Source: Anaspis maculata (Eukaryota; Arthropoda; Insecta; Coleoptera; Scraptiidae). From it: a DNA stretch of 64,000 nucleotides. A program made the translations under genes and the position numbers. Below are positions 35,280 through 46,452 of this stretch, in pieces (within the stretch, counting starts at the first letter, position 1; every line of letters begins with the position of its first letter). The notes below the pieces were generated by a model that was given only the letters and a program-made list of their open reading frames with translations, did not search any database and was not told the DNA's origin. Location: NCBI GenBank assembly GCA_949128115.1, contig OX421966.1:63423416-63487415 (forward strand), in the 5' to 3' direction.

Positions 35280-37309
35280 AGTGTGAGTGTGGAATTCAGA
35301 GCCCTATTTCCCACTGAGTTTTCACGTAGCGTTTCAAGCCTTGCTGAGCCCCCTTTATCTACAAGTTTCGTTTGGAGATTCGCTCCGCCCTTATGCCTTG
35401 GACGGTTCCTCAGAGCCCTATTAGACGCTTTTGTCTTTATGTCGCATTAGTGGCCCTGCTGAGCTCCTTTGTACCTTGCATTCGTTTTCAAAGCTCTATA
35501 GTTAGCTCCTGTGTGTCTTCTTGTGTTGGTCGAAATCCTTTTGCCCCTCCCCCCCTTCAATCTTCAAGTATCGTTTGGAGCCCTATTGAGCCCCTTGTGT
35601 CTTTAACTATCGTTCGCGGCTCACAAGTGCCCCCCTTCAGATTTTTTTATTTTTCTGGCATCTTAGAAACCTCCTTTGTAGCTTCTTAGGTTTTTTAGAG
35701 CCTTATGTGGCCCCCTGGTATCTTCATGTTGCATTTGTAGCCGTGCTGAGTCCCTTTCTACAATGTGTTAGTTTTCCAAGCTCTAGTTAGCACCTGTTAG
35801 TCTTTATGTGTTGGTCAAAGTTCTACGGGGCGTCACCTCGTGTCCCCAAGTGTCATTTGGAGTCCCAGTGATCCCCGCCAAGCGTTCGTCCGATTTTTAG
35901 ACGCCTCTCTTCTCTTGTGTCTACAATGAAGCGTTTCAAGCCCTTATGAGCCCCCTTGTATCTTCAAGTATTGTTTGGATCCCTATTGAGCCTCCTTGTG
36001 TCTTCAATGATCGTTGCAGACCAGGTGACTCACTTCTGATTTCTCGAAGTTTCTGAAATCTTAGATATCTCCTTTGTGCCTTATCAAGCTTTTTAGAGCC
36101 CTATGTGGCCCCCTTTGTCTTAATGTTTGATTTGTAGCCCTGCTGAGCCCCATTTCACAATGTGTCAATTTTCCAAGCTCTAGTTAGCTCCTGTTAGTCT
36201 TAATGTGTTGGTCACAGTTCTACGGTGCCCCCTTGTGTCTCTAAGTGTCACTTGGAGCCCCAGTGAGTCCCGCCAGGCCTTTGTCCAATTCTTAGAGACC
36301 TCTCGTCTCTTGTGTCTACATTTAAGCGTTTCAAGCCCTACTGAGCTCCCTTGTTTCTTCATGTATCGCTTGGAGCCCTATTGAGCCCCCTCGTGCCTTC
36401 AATTATCGTTTGCAGACCAGGTTACTCCCTTCTGACTTCTCGATGTTTCCGGAATCTTAGAAACTCCTTTGTGTCTTATTAGGTTTTTCAGAGCCCCATG
36501 TGGCCCCCCTAAGTCTTAATGTTTCATTTGTAGCTGTGCTGAGTCCCTGTTTTCGATGTGTTAGTTTTCCAAGCTCTAGTTAGCTCCTGTTAGTCTTAAT
36601 GTGTTGGTCACAGTTCTACGGTGCCCCCTTGTGTCCCTAAGTGTCACTTGGAGCCCCAGTGAGTCCCGCCAGGCCTTTGTCCAATTCTTAGAGACCTCTC
36701 GTCTCTTGTGTCTACATTGAAGCGTTTCAAGCCCTACTGAGCTCCCTTGTTTCTTCATGTATCGCTTGGAGCCCTATTGAGCCCCCTCGTGCCTTCAATT
36801 ATCGTTTGCAGACCAGGTTACTCCCTTCTGACTTCTCGATGTTTCCGGAATCTTAGAAACTCCTTTGTGTCTTATTAGGTTTTTCAGAGCCCCATGTGGC
36901 CCCCCTAAGTCTTTATGTTTCATTTGTAGCTGTGCTGAGTCCCTGTTTTCTATGTGTTAGTTTTCCAAGCTCTAGTTAGCTCCTGTTAGTCTTAATGTGT
37001 TGGTCAAAGTTCTACAGGGCCCCCTTGTGTCCCCAAGTGTCATTTGGAGCCCCAGTGAACCCCGCCCGGCCTTCGTCCAATTTCTAGAGCCCTCTCCTCT
37101 CTTGTGTCTACATAGAAGCGTTTTAAGCCCTACTACTCAGCCCCCTTGTATCTCAAGTACCGTTTGGAGCCCCATTGAGCCCTTTTGTGTCTTCAATCAT
37201 CGTTTGCAGACCAGGTGACCCCCTCCTGATTTCTCGAATTTTCTGGAATTTTAGGAAGCTCCTTTTTGCCTTATTAGGCTTCTCAGAGCTTTGTGTGGCC
37301 CCCCGGTGT
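35280..37309 (+). repeat. GAGCCCCATTGAGCCCCCTTGTGTCTTC satellite, 396-bp higher-order unit
   Basis: GTTAGCTCCTGTTAGTCTTA recurs near 35,790 (variant), 36,184, 36,580 and 36,976, a period of ~396 bases. The middle two units are nearly identical, giving the same 60-codon minus-strand reading at 36180-36362 and 36576-36758. Within each unit, a ~60-70-base subunit with GAGCCCYATTGAGCCCCCTTGT and TCTTCAAT repeats. Same family as 1-697 and 2583-3040 in opposite orientation. ORFs here are repeat artefacts. Confidence 0.88.
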
Positions 37310-37485
37310 GAAGAATTTTCCGCGCGAAGAATTGTCCTAGCACCTTTAAATAATTGTCCTATCGTCCAGTTGTCTCGTCGGTGAGTTTCTGGTCGGCAAG
37401 TTGTCCTGTCGAAGAGTTGTCCTGTCAATGAGTTGGGTGTCGGCAAGTTATCCTGCCGATGAGTTGGGTGTCGACGAGTTGTCCG

Positions 37486-38686
37486 ACTCCCGCGAAGGAC
37501 ACATGGCGGGTTAGACATTACTGGAAAGCTCTTCTGCATTTTTTCAAAGGTTGTTTTGTAGCCCACAAATCAAGCGATCTTTTTTTGAACTACACATTTC
37601 AAAAATTTTGAATGAAATATTGTTTAAACATTCATTCGTAGACCAAGAGGGGTTCATTAAATATCATCAAAAGTAATGGCCTCAAGAAGGTATGTATTCA
37701 ATAGAGTCTCGCAACGAAACTAGGCAAGAGCTGAGGGGAGCTGTATCAAAGTTTTGCACACCGACGCTAAATGCCCGATGCACTTGCAATTGTAGCATTC
37801 CAAAACTGGGTTTTCCAATAACTTTTCCATAAAAAAAACGGGCAACAACTTTTTTTTCCGATTTAGTAGAAAGCCTTTTGCCGGGCATTTTTTTACTGGT
37901 GAAGATTTTTCTCACTGTTATTTCCACCTGAGTTTTGATTCAAATTAGAAATGACACCCGATTTTGGTTTCAGCGAGGCATAAATGGCTTGATTGCCATC
38001 GCTGAAAAGCCTTCTCGATTACTTTACGAATCCTTTTATTGCACATCTGATTACAACAGCCTGTTCTTCTGTAACCACCCTCAGGTGCTCAGCGAACGGC
38101 TAGCAGTCTGTCACGGCGAGCTGGGTTCGTGGGTCAATTTAGGGAATTAGATTTTTACTTTGTTAGGCGCCACCTAGCTGGAAGTTCTACCCGACACCGC
38201 TAGGTGAGTCAGATTGAGGAAGTTGAAAATGTAGTAATAATTAATAAATAGAAATAAAAACTAGATTAGAAATTAAGTTGATAAGTTCAATGAAATCGAC
38301 GAAATGTTGATTAAGGCACAGTCTGAATTTTTGTAAAAGCGAAAGGTATTGAGAATAATTCTCAATTACTGATTGAAAGGTAAAAAGGTACTAATTGATT
38401 ACTAAAAAACCGAACCATAAGCTTATGTGTCGTTTACAGCCTTTTGTATTAATGAATTATGAAATAGAGAATTGAATTAATTATTCAGGTGTTATTAAAA
38501 AAATCGCGCACTGAATTGCGTTGGCGTTGTTGAGAACTTCAAGCCGAGGCGAAGATGCTGTCAAATCGTGACAAGTATAAAGAAAAGATCTGACCTTATC
38601 TCAGCGGCTGGGATTGCTGGACGGCTGGACCCCTGGAGGTGACGATTTTTGAACCACCACGGAACTCGATCGAATCTTCGGATTCG
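37486..38686. other. Unassigned region containing a reverse copy of the GCTACAATTGCGAG repeat
   Basis: At about 37,690-37,860 the minus strand reads GGAATGCTACAATTGCAAGT followed by GGGCATTTAGCGTCGGTGTG. This is the repeat family expanded at 49,880-52,960. The remainder shows no gene or element end. Confidence 0.6.
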
Positions 38687-40083
38687 AAGGTGCCCATTCA
38701 CTAGGGAACCCGGTTGGCCAACCCGGTTGGGTTCGTCGGATGTTGGCTAGTGTGTGGTTGGCGCCAACACCAACCCAACCAAGTTGGCCGGTTTTCCAGC
38801 GAGCTGGAAAACGCGGTTGGGTTCGTTGTTGGGTTCGTCAGTGAATGGGTGAGTTGGCCAACATAACAACCAACATCAGAGATAGTTACTAGGGCTAATC
38901 ACGGTATTTGAATTATTTGATGGAATATTGATATTAATTAGACATAAGTGATTAATTATCATCGAAGTAGATTAGCTACTTTGTATTTTTGATACGGTTA
39001 TGAAAAAGAATGTCTGCGAGAGAATGACATTTTATTCATGTCAGTGTATGTAATATAGGTACATGTGATACAGGATATCTAGATTCAATCCAAGGAATCA
39101 GAAAACAGTAGGTAGGTACCTACTTGATTTCCTTTGTTTTTGCTACATTACAGTCGCGTTACACATAAAGGCGGCAAGATGCGGGGAGAGGGGCGAGGGC
39201 AAACGCAAGGCTCAATAATTCATCAAGAAATAATGTGTAGAGTTAGAAACCATTGCCTTTTTGCAACACTGATAATTTCTCGCGTCTTGTGGATTCAGGA
39301 TGAAAAGCTATGTATGAGAAAAGAGAAAACCCCCAAAAATTCGCACTTCTACGCCTGATTTGTAATCTGTATTCAGATGCATTTTTACGTCGATGTAGGT
39401 AGGTAACTAGTAGGTAAGTAGGTAGGTGATTAGGTAGGTGCGTAGGTGGAGGTGGGTAGTTGGGTGGGGGTGGGTAGGTAGATACGTGAGTAGGTAGGTG
39501 GACACAAGCAGGCAGGTAGGTAAGTAGGCAGACGCCGAACTAGGTACCTAACGGTCATAAACCGTTTTTGAACTTATTTTTGGTACCTACCTATAGGTGT
39601 ACAGGACGTTTAAGATTTAACCGCCTAAATTCAAGGGTCAATAGAGGATCTAAGAAGGTAAAGATTCACTCTGGGAACCATATTTGTATTATACAAACGT
39701 ACTAACAGACGTAAGTACGTAACTACTTAACGGATATAGCTCTTCAAAGTTGAAAATAAATTACCTTTCTTCGACTAATTTTTGAGTCGTTAGACCGATG
39801 TTGCGTTTCTTGAAGAAATACAATTTTGCGTGTCGACTTTTTTTTACCCACTTTTGTTTTGTTCAATGGTTTGCTGTGTATGACATACACATAGCGCCAG
39901 TAATTTTCTTTTTGATCCGTTCATGACTTCGTCTTCATCAACTATCCAAAGAACTGCGCTCGCCAACCCAGTTCGCCAACACGGTTCGCCAGTGTGTGGG
40001 CAAAGCAATAAAACCCGCCAACCTGACAGCCAACACGGACCAACCGGGTTGGCCAACCGGGTTCCCTAGTGAATGGGCACCTT
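38687..40083. mobile_element. DNA transposon with 44-base perfect terminal inverted repeats
   Basis: AAGGTGCCCATTCACTAGGG and the next 24 bases (ending in CCCGGTTGG) at 38687-38730 are perfectly inverted at 40040-40083. Further CCAAC/GTTGG-rich subterminal repeats lie inside both ends. No target duplication is evident: the flanks GGATTCG and AACTCAA differ. No transposase frame was found in the 1.4-kb interior, which contains a GTAG microsatellite. Superfamily undetermined. Confidence 0.8.
39395..39540 (+). repeat. (GTAG)n-type microsatellite
   Basis: A ~145-base stretch of imperfect GTAG/GTAGGTAG repeats (TAGGTAGGTAACTAGTAGGT...) inside the 38687-40083 element. Confidence 0.85.
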
Positions 40084-40270
40084 AACTCAAGGGTTTTGCC
40101 AATGTCCAAGGTGGTTCTCCAGGTCAAAAAGCCGGGGATAGAGATTTTCTTAATTTAACCATGCAATCAACCTCGAATTCGGATGCGGCCGTTGATTTGC
40201 ACTTCGATTCTGTAGGTACCCACTTTGCAGGCTTACTTGATTGAACCGCAACACTTATACTGGTACATGA

Positions 40271-42510
40271 GGGTGCGTTAAGTTGGCCCCCTCATTTTCG
40301 AATCTCGAAAATTCGACTGCGGCATCGTAAAATGCTCGCAAGATGCTGGCGAATGCTGTATTATTTTCCAAAAATGCTCGGCCCGATTCGCCAAAAAAAC
40401 AATTTTTATTTGGGGGGCCAACTTTACGGTAGCCCCCCCACTTTCGAGTTTTGAAAATTTCACGACGGCATCGTGAAATGCTTGCGAAATGCTGGCGAAT
40501 GCTGTATTTTTTTTGAAAAATGCTGGGCCCAAATCGACACAAAAGCCCTTCGAATTTGGGGGGCCAGCTTAACGATAGCCCCTCACTTTCGAATTTTGGA
40601 AATTTCACGACGGCATCTTAAAATGCTCGCGAAATGCTGGCGAATGCTGTATTTTTTTCGAAAAATGCTGGGCCCAAATCGACACAAAAGCCCATCAAAG
40701 TTGGGGGGCCAGCTTAACGCTAGCCTCCCACTTTCGAATTTTGGAAATCTCACGACGGCATCTTAAAATGCTCGCAAAATGCTGGCGAATGCTGTATTTT
40801 TTTCGAAAAATGCTGGGCCCAAATCGACACAAAAGCCCATCAAAGTTGGGGGGTCAGCTTAGCGCTAGCCTCCCACTTTCGAATTTTGGAAATTTCACGA
40901 CGGCATCTTAAAATGCTCGCGAAATGCTGGCGTATGCTGTATTTTTTCGAAAGATGCTCAGCCCGATTCGCAAAAAAAATTATTTGGGGGGCCAACTCAA
41001 CGGTAGCCCCCCCACTATCGAATTTTGGAAATTAAACCACGGCATCTTGAAATGCTCGTGAAATGCCGGGGAATGCTGTATTTTTTTCAAAAAATGCTAG
41101 GCCCAAATCGACACAAAGGTCCTTTGGAGTTGGGGGGTCAACTTAAAGCTAGCCCCCCGCTTTCGAATTCTGGGAATTTCACGACGGCATCGCAAAATGC
41201 TCGCGAAATGCTGGCGAATGCTGTATTTTTTTCGAAAAATGCTGGGCCCAAATCGACACAAAAGCCCATCAAAGTTGGGGGGCCAGCTTAACGCTAGCCT
41301 CCCACTTTCGAATTTTGGAAATTTCACGACGGCATCTTAAAATGCTCGCGAAATGCTGGCGTATGCTGTATTTTTTCGAAAGATGCTCAGCCCGATTCGC
41401 AAAAAAAATTATTTGGGGGGCCAACTCAACGGTAGCCCCCCCACTATCGAATTTTGGAAATTTAACCACGGCATCTTGAAATGCTCGTGAAATGCCGAGG
41501 AATGCTGTATTTTTTTCAAAAAATGCTAGGCCCAAATCGACACAAAGGTCCTTTGGAGTTGGGGGGTCAACTTAAAGCTAGCCCCCCGCTTTCGAATTCT
41601 GGGAATTTCACGACGGCATCGCAAAATGCTCGCGAAATGCTGGCGAATGCTGTATTTTTTTCGAAAAATGCTGGGCCCAAATCGACACAAAAGCCCATCA
41701 AAGTTGGGGGGCCAGCTTAACGCTAGCCTCCCACTTTCGAATTTTGGAAATTTCACGACGGCATCTTAAAATGCTCGCGAAATGCTGGCGTATGCTGTAT
41801 TTTTTCGAAAGATGCTCAGCCCGATTCGCAAAAAAAATTATTTGGGGGGCCAACTCAACGGTAGCCCCCCCACTATCGAATTTTGGAAATTAAACCACGG
41901 CATCTTGAAATGCTCGTGAAATGCCGGGGAATGCTGTATTTTTTTCAAAAAATGCTAGGCCCAAATCGACACAAAGGTCCTTTGGAGTTGGGGGGTCAAC
42001 TTAAAGCTAGCCCCCCGCTTTCGAATTCTGGGAATTTCACGACGGCATCGCAAAATGCTCGCGAAATGCTGGCGAATGCTGTATTTTTTTCGAAAAATGC
42101 TGGGCCCAAATCGACACAAAAGCCCATCAAAGTTGGGGGGCCAGCTTAACGCTAGCCTCCCACTTTCGAATTTTGGAAATTTCACGACGGCATCTTAAAA
42201 TGCTCGCGAAATGCTGGCGTATGCTGTATTTTTTCGAAAGATGCTCAGCCCGATTCGCAAAAAAAATTATTTGGGGGGCCAACTCAACGGTAGCCCCCCC
42301 ACTATCGAATTTTGGAAATTTAACCACGGCATCTTGAAATGCTCGTGAAATGCCGAGGAATGCTGTATTTTTTTCAAAAAATGCTAGGCCCAAATCGACA
42401 CAAAGGTCCTTTGGAGTTGGGGGGTCAACTTAAAGCTAGCCCCCCGCTTTCGAATTCCGGGAATTTCACGACGGCATCGCAAAATGCTGGCGAATGCTGT
42501 ATTTATTCCA
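40271..42510 (+). repeat. FB-like left arm: hierarchical 143/429/858-bp tandem array
   Basis: AAATGCTCG-containing units start near 40331, 40479, 40621, 40765, 40912, 41049, 41195, 41341, 41477, 41623, 41770, 41908, 42053, 42199, 42337 and 42481. A distinctive variant with GATGCTCAGCCCGATTCGC recurs every ~429 bases (near 40,952, 41,382, 41,811, 42,240). Within that, GCCGGGG and GCCGAGG alternate (near 41,060, 41,492, 41,919, 42,351), giving an 858-base higher period. Each unit carries GGGGGGCCAACTTAA-like sequence, related to the element terminus. Confidence 0.9.
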
Positions 42511-42906
42511 AAATATGCTCTACCCTGTTCATCACGATTTCCCATCCTGTTATTCCTGTGCGATGTAGATAACGGTTAATGACTGTTTGAATCATGGTCT
42601 GCTTTCTAATCATTCAATAGCGATAAGCGCAAGTGAGGCACCACTATCAACTGGAAGTGAGGATACTCAGTTCAAATGGCAAAATTGAACCTAGACCATC
42701 AATCTAAATGTTATATCAAATTGCTAATTTACTTGAAAGGACGGAGTCAAATTGGTAAAATAAGGCGTTGCGGAATCAACCGCTGTGGATTTATTCCTCC
42801 ACATAAATTCACCATTCAGGTCTTTTTCGAAAGCTGCAAGGATGTACTTTGGTCTTAGCTCATTGAAATTTTCAAAATCAAAAAAAAAATTCAAAATTTG
42901 AATTCA

Positions 42907-45643
42907 AATTTCGAAATTCAAAAATTTCTTCGAATTTTGGTAATGTCTATGGGCTCAGACCAAAGTACATCCTTGTAGCTTTCCAACGAGCATCTGAATG
43001 GTAAGTTTCTGTCGAGGAATAAAACCACAGCGACTGATTCCGCAACTGGTATATTGGAAATAGAATATCTGCTGAAATTAATTCAAACAAAAACGATTTT
43101 TTTACCATGGCTAGTGTTCAGTTCCCTCTTTAACATATCAAAAGTCCTCAACTCTGGGACTGCTACAAATTAGTATACAGGGTGAAAGTTCATTATTTTT
43201 CCTTATTTCCTTTCTTTCTCCAAAAACTTATGACTGAAAAAAACGGTTTTAGGCTAGTTTGATATGCCATAGTCTTGCAATAAACATATGAAAAATATAC
43301 CACTCAGCAACTGCTGTGTATGAAGTTACAGGGTGAAAACTAGTTTTCATCTTCATTTTTTTTTTCTTAGCGGAACTGATCTAGATTGGAGCTGGGTCCA
43401 GTTCTTTTGCAAGCTTATAATGTTATACTGAACATATTAAAAGGATACATTTCTGCAACTGCTGCTTTTCATTTTACAGGGTGAAAAGTCATTTTCACGT
43501 TTCAATTTTTTTCTTGGTGAAATTGGCTCACACATCAATTTCGACTGATTCTTCTCTAAACCTGAAGTTTCTAGTCAAACATATCAAAATAATACATTTC
43601 TGCTACAGCTACGTTTTTTTTTTTAAATTTAAATGTTTGGGTATATTCGGGTATATTGCATCAAAAATTCAAAAAATCTTGGAACGCAACCAAACATTTA
43701 AATTTGTTAATGAAAACGTGGCTGTAGCAGAAATATATTATTTCAATATGTTTGACTAGAAACCTCAAATTTACAGAAAAACCAGACGCAATTGTTGTGT
43801 GAGCCGATTTCATCAAGAAAAAAATTTAAACGTGAAAATGACTTTTCACCCTGTAAATTGAAAATCAGCAGATGCAGAGATGTGTCCTTTTCATATGTTC
43901 ATTATGACATTATCAGCTTGCAAAAGAACTGGAACCGGCTTCCATCTAGATCAGTTCCACCAAGAAAAAAAATTGAAATTGAAAAATAGTTTTCACCCTG
44001 TAATTTGATACGCAGCAGTTGCTGGGTGGTATATTTTTTATATGTTCATTGGAAGACTATGGCCTATCAAACTAGCCTGAAAACCTTTTTTTTTGGTCAT
44101 CAGTTTTTCAAGAAAAAAGAAAGTAAAGAAAAATAATGAACTTTCACCCTGTATACTGATTTGTAGCAGTCCCAGAGTTGAGGACTTTTGATATGTTGAA
44201 GAATGGACTGTAAGCTTGCCATGGTACAAAAATCGTTTTTGTTTGAATTAATTCCAGCAATGCACCTATTTTTTTCTATTTCCAATATACTAAACGTCCT
44301 ATTTTACCAATTCAACTCCATCCTTAATGCCGTATCAAGGCTAAAGGGGAGTGAAATTGAGTACCAAGTGTGCGACAGAGAGGAAATACATCAAAAGTAA
44401 TCAAATGTTTTTGAGAAAACTATTGGTCCAATTTTGGATCTGAAAAAAGGGTTATACTTAAATTTCAATTCTATTTGATGCACTAGTCAATAAAAATCTG
44501 CAAAAAAATTCAAAAAATTTCTTAGAATTTTTTTCAATTTCACAATTGATTATTAATTTTTTTGAACACACTACCAATCTGACTGACTCACATAACTGAC
44601 GTAGCTCACGTGCCCCGTGACAGATAACGCACATCTGACTGACGTTGCCCCGATCAGCTGTTCAAGACGGAGCTGCGTGACGTGAGTGGAAATGGTCTAT
44701 TATGGTTGCTGATTACACTGCTGGGATTTTCTACGGGACTGAAGATACAGTCTAATCCACGCAATCACTGTGCCATACGATAGAAGTATTGTTTACCGCG
44801 GACTATAAAATATTGTACGATGATACCGGACGGGGAATGCTTGCGCTTGCACGTGGCGGCGCGCGATTAACTTCAAAGGGAAATTTTCAAAATTGATTTC
44901 GGTCGATACTAATAATGTTTTTTTGAATTTTGGAAAAAGGTTGATATACAATATTCACCACAGAATAAAGTGAATTTTGAAAACCTCCTAAAATTTGGAA
45001 TACTTCTATCGTATGGCACAGTGATTGCGTGGATTAGACTGTATCTTCAGTCCCATAGAAAATCCCAGCAGTGTAATCAGCAACCATAATAGACCATTTC
45101 CACTGACGTCACGCAGCTCCGTCTTGAACAGCTGATCCGGGACAACGTCAGTCAGATGTGCGTTATCTGTCACGGGGCACGTGAGCTACGTCAGTTATGT
45201 GCGTAAGTCAGATTGGGAGTGTGTTCAAAAAAATTAATATTCAATTGTGAAATTGAAAAAAAAAATCGAAATTTTTTTTTGAATCTTTTTGCAAAATTTT
45301 TTTGACTGGTGCATCAAATAGAACTAATATTTGAGTTTAACCCTTTTTTCAGATCCAAAATCGGACCAATAGTTTTCTCAAAAACATTTGATTACTTTTG
45401 ATGTATTTCCTCTCTGTCGCACACTTGGTACTCAATTTCAGTCCCCTTTAGCCTTAATACGGCATTAAGGATGGAGTTGAATTGATAAAATAGGACGTTG
45501 CGGAATCAGTCGCTGTGGTTTTATTCCTCGACAGAAACTTACCATTCAGGTCACGTTGGAAAGCTACAAGGATGTACTTTGGTCTGATCCCATAGACATT
45601 TCCAAAATTCAAAGAAATTTTTGAATTTCGAAATTTGATAAAT
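42907..45643. mobile_element. Inner palindrome of the FB-like element (interrupted)
   Basis: CAAATTTCGAAATTCAAAAA at the left edge is inverted at 45,620-45,643. The arms match over ~700 bases once the 43047-44292 insert is removed, for example AAGTACATCCTTGTAGCTTT (42965) against its complement near 45,572, and CACAGTGATTGCG near 45,018 against 44,765. The centre is near 44,880. The outer ~200 bases of each arm are homologous to the FB inner arms at 42,720-42,900 and 46,660-46,820, giving four alternating copies of one module. It may be a rearranged copy of the FB interior and not an independent insertion. Confidence 0.65.
43047..44292. mobile_element. 1.2-kb foldback, TRGTATATTGGAAATAG ends, 3-bp AAC duplication
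   Basis: The left end TGGTATATTGGAAATAG and the right end (CTATTTCCAATATACTA) are inverted with one mismatch. AAC lies on both sides (43044-43046, 44293-44295). The mirror arm at 45,478-45,510 keeps the uninterrupted sequence (ATAGGACGTTGCGGAATC), which gives a natural empty site. Each arm carries three CAGGGTGAAA-type motifs (43,178, 43,323, 43,478, and their complements near 43,845, 43,993, 44,143). Centre near 43,640. Non-coding. Confidence 0.88.
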
Positions 45644-45678
45644 AAGTAAAAATCCATTGGTCTTGAAGTGGTGTTGTA

Positions 45679-46038
45679 CCGAGCGTTCATTAATTAAATG
45701 GATCAAGGGTGCCTGTGACTTTGAAAACATCTGTCGGAACTAGCATCGTTCATTTGATGTCTGTAATTTTTTGGTTATCGTAATTTGTCAAACCAGTCGC
45801 AGTTTTCGTTTTCGGAACATTTTAATGTGGTTTTCACGGCAGGGCACAAAACCTACATGATCGAGGAGTATTTTCGAACTTGAAGTATTCTCGTGCACTT
45901 GTGGCAGATCAGAGATCAATAATATGGGACGTAACTTGTCAAAGTTTGACAAATTTATCACAAAAGAATTACGCTAGTTTCGACAGACGTTTTTGAATTC
46001 ACAGGCACCCTTGACCCATTTAATTTATGAACTCTCGG
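45679..46038. mobile_element. 360-bp MITE, CCGAGCGTTCATTAATTAAA ends
   Basis: CCGAGCGTTCATTAATTAAA...AAGGGTGCCTGTGA at the left is inverted at the right (TCACAGGCACCCTTGACCC...AACTCTCGG), ~40 bases each. TA flanks both ends (45677-45678, 46039-46040). The end pattern CCGnnnGTTCATTAA is shared with the MITEs at 50656-50837 and 60097-60217. Non-coding. Confidence 0.85.
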
Positions 46039-46064
46039 TATAAAGTAGAAGGTATTATTATTTT

Positions 46065-46292
46065 TACGAACCGATAAAAACGTTTTTCAAAGACAAATAC
46101 AAAATCAGTAACATCGAAATTATTGGACTTTTCATTTTCATAGGAGTTCGCGGAACCATCTCAAAATTTTTCATTGACTTTATAAAAAAATTCTCTATTC
46201 AAAAAAATTTAATCAGACAAATTGTTTTAGAAACCTTGAAATATTCCGTTTTAATTTTAAAAAACCATTTATACACGAACTATACAAGATAA
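46065..46292 (+). pseudogene. R2-like retrotransposon, severely 5'-truncated second copy (C-terminal 75 codons)
   Basis: An open frame of 75 codons ending in TAA reads YEPIKTFFKDKYK, then IIGLFIFIGVRGTI, then LILKNHLY. It aligns with residues 645-715 of the copy at 24198-26345 (YEPTITFFKEKYD, GLLVGARGTI, ILRNHLYKIT), with a two-residue insertion before GVRGTI. The divergence is substantial, so this is a different lineage of the same family. 5' truncation is normal for target-primed reverse transcription. It sits 26 bases after the MITE 45679-46038, inside the FB-like element. Confidence 0.8.
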
Positions 46293-46450
46293 AACTTTTA
46301 AGGTCTACACCCTACTATACCCCGAGTATTTAAATATTCACCTTCGTTACTTATACTTTTTAAGTCTTCAATATTATTATTGTTAATTATTCCTTGTTAT
46401 ACAGACCACAATTGGTGGTAGGATGTTGAATTTTTTCAATAAATATATGA
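46293..46450 (+). other. 3' UTR of second R2-like copy, with hairpin and AATAAA
   Basis: About 145 nt to AATAAA (46438-46443). ACCACAATTGGTGGT (46405-46419) forms a 5-bp stem with a 5-base loop, 18 bases before AATAAA. The first copy has CCCAAATTTTGGG 15 bases before its AATAAA. The stems differ in sequence but keep pairing. Confidence 0.55.
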
Positions 46451-46452
46451 AA

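Larger units (their letters stand above)
32379..37485. mobile_element. Composite foldback: inverted CGACAAGACAACTC minisatellite arms around a 396-bp satellite
   Basis: The left arm (32379-32553 plus 35088-35270 after removal of the hAT) is built from ~15-17-base units such as CGACAAGACAACTCAC. The right arm (37310-37485) has the same units in reverse complement. The outermost phrases match: TCGACACCCAAGTCATCGAC at the left, inverted at the right end. Between the arms lies the 35,280-37,309 satellite. Inverted arms of short tandem repeats are the hallmark of foldback elements. No target duplication could be defined, so this unit is an inference. Confidence 0.6.

Noticed and set aside
35372..35689. 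105-codon plus-strand frame at the start of the 35-37 kb satellite
   Set aside because: Composed of satellite subunits (repeated LSSxV-type readings) with no motif; equivalent frames arise in other units.
38687..40083. Assigning the 44-base-TIR element to Merlin, hAT or P superfamily
   Set aside because: No target duplication could be read and no transposase is present, so any class name would be a guess.
40271..42510. Regularly spaced repeats that might suggest a CRISPR array
   Set aside because: Units are ~143 bases and fully repeated with no unique spacers, and the sequence is eukaryotic. The 15-17-base minisatellite at 32.4 kb likewise has no spacers.
41025..42572. Repeated 76-88 codon frames on both strands in the 41-42.6 kb region
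   Set aside because: They recur with the 143/429-base tandem period and are mirrored in the right arm, so they are by-products of the repeat and not genes.
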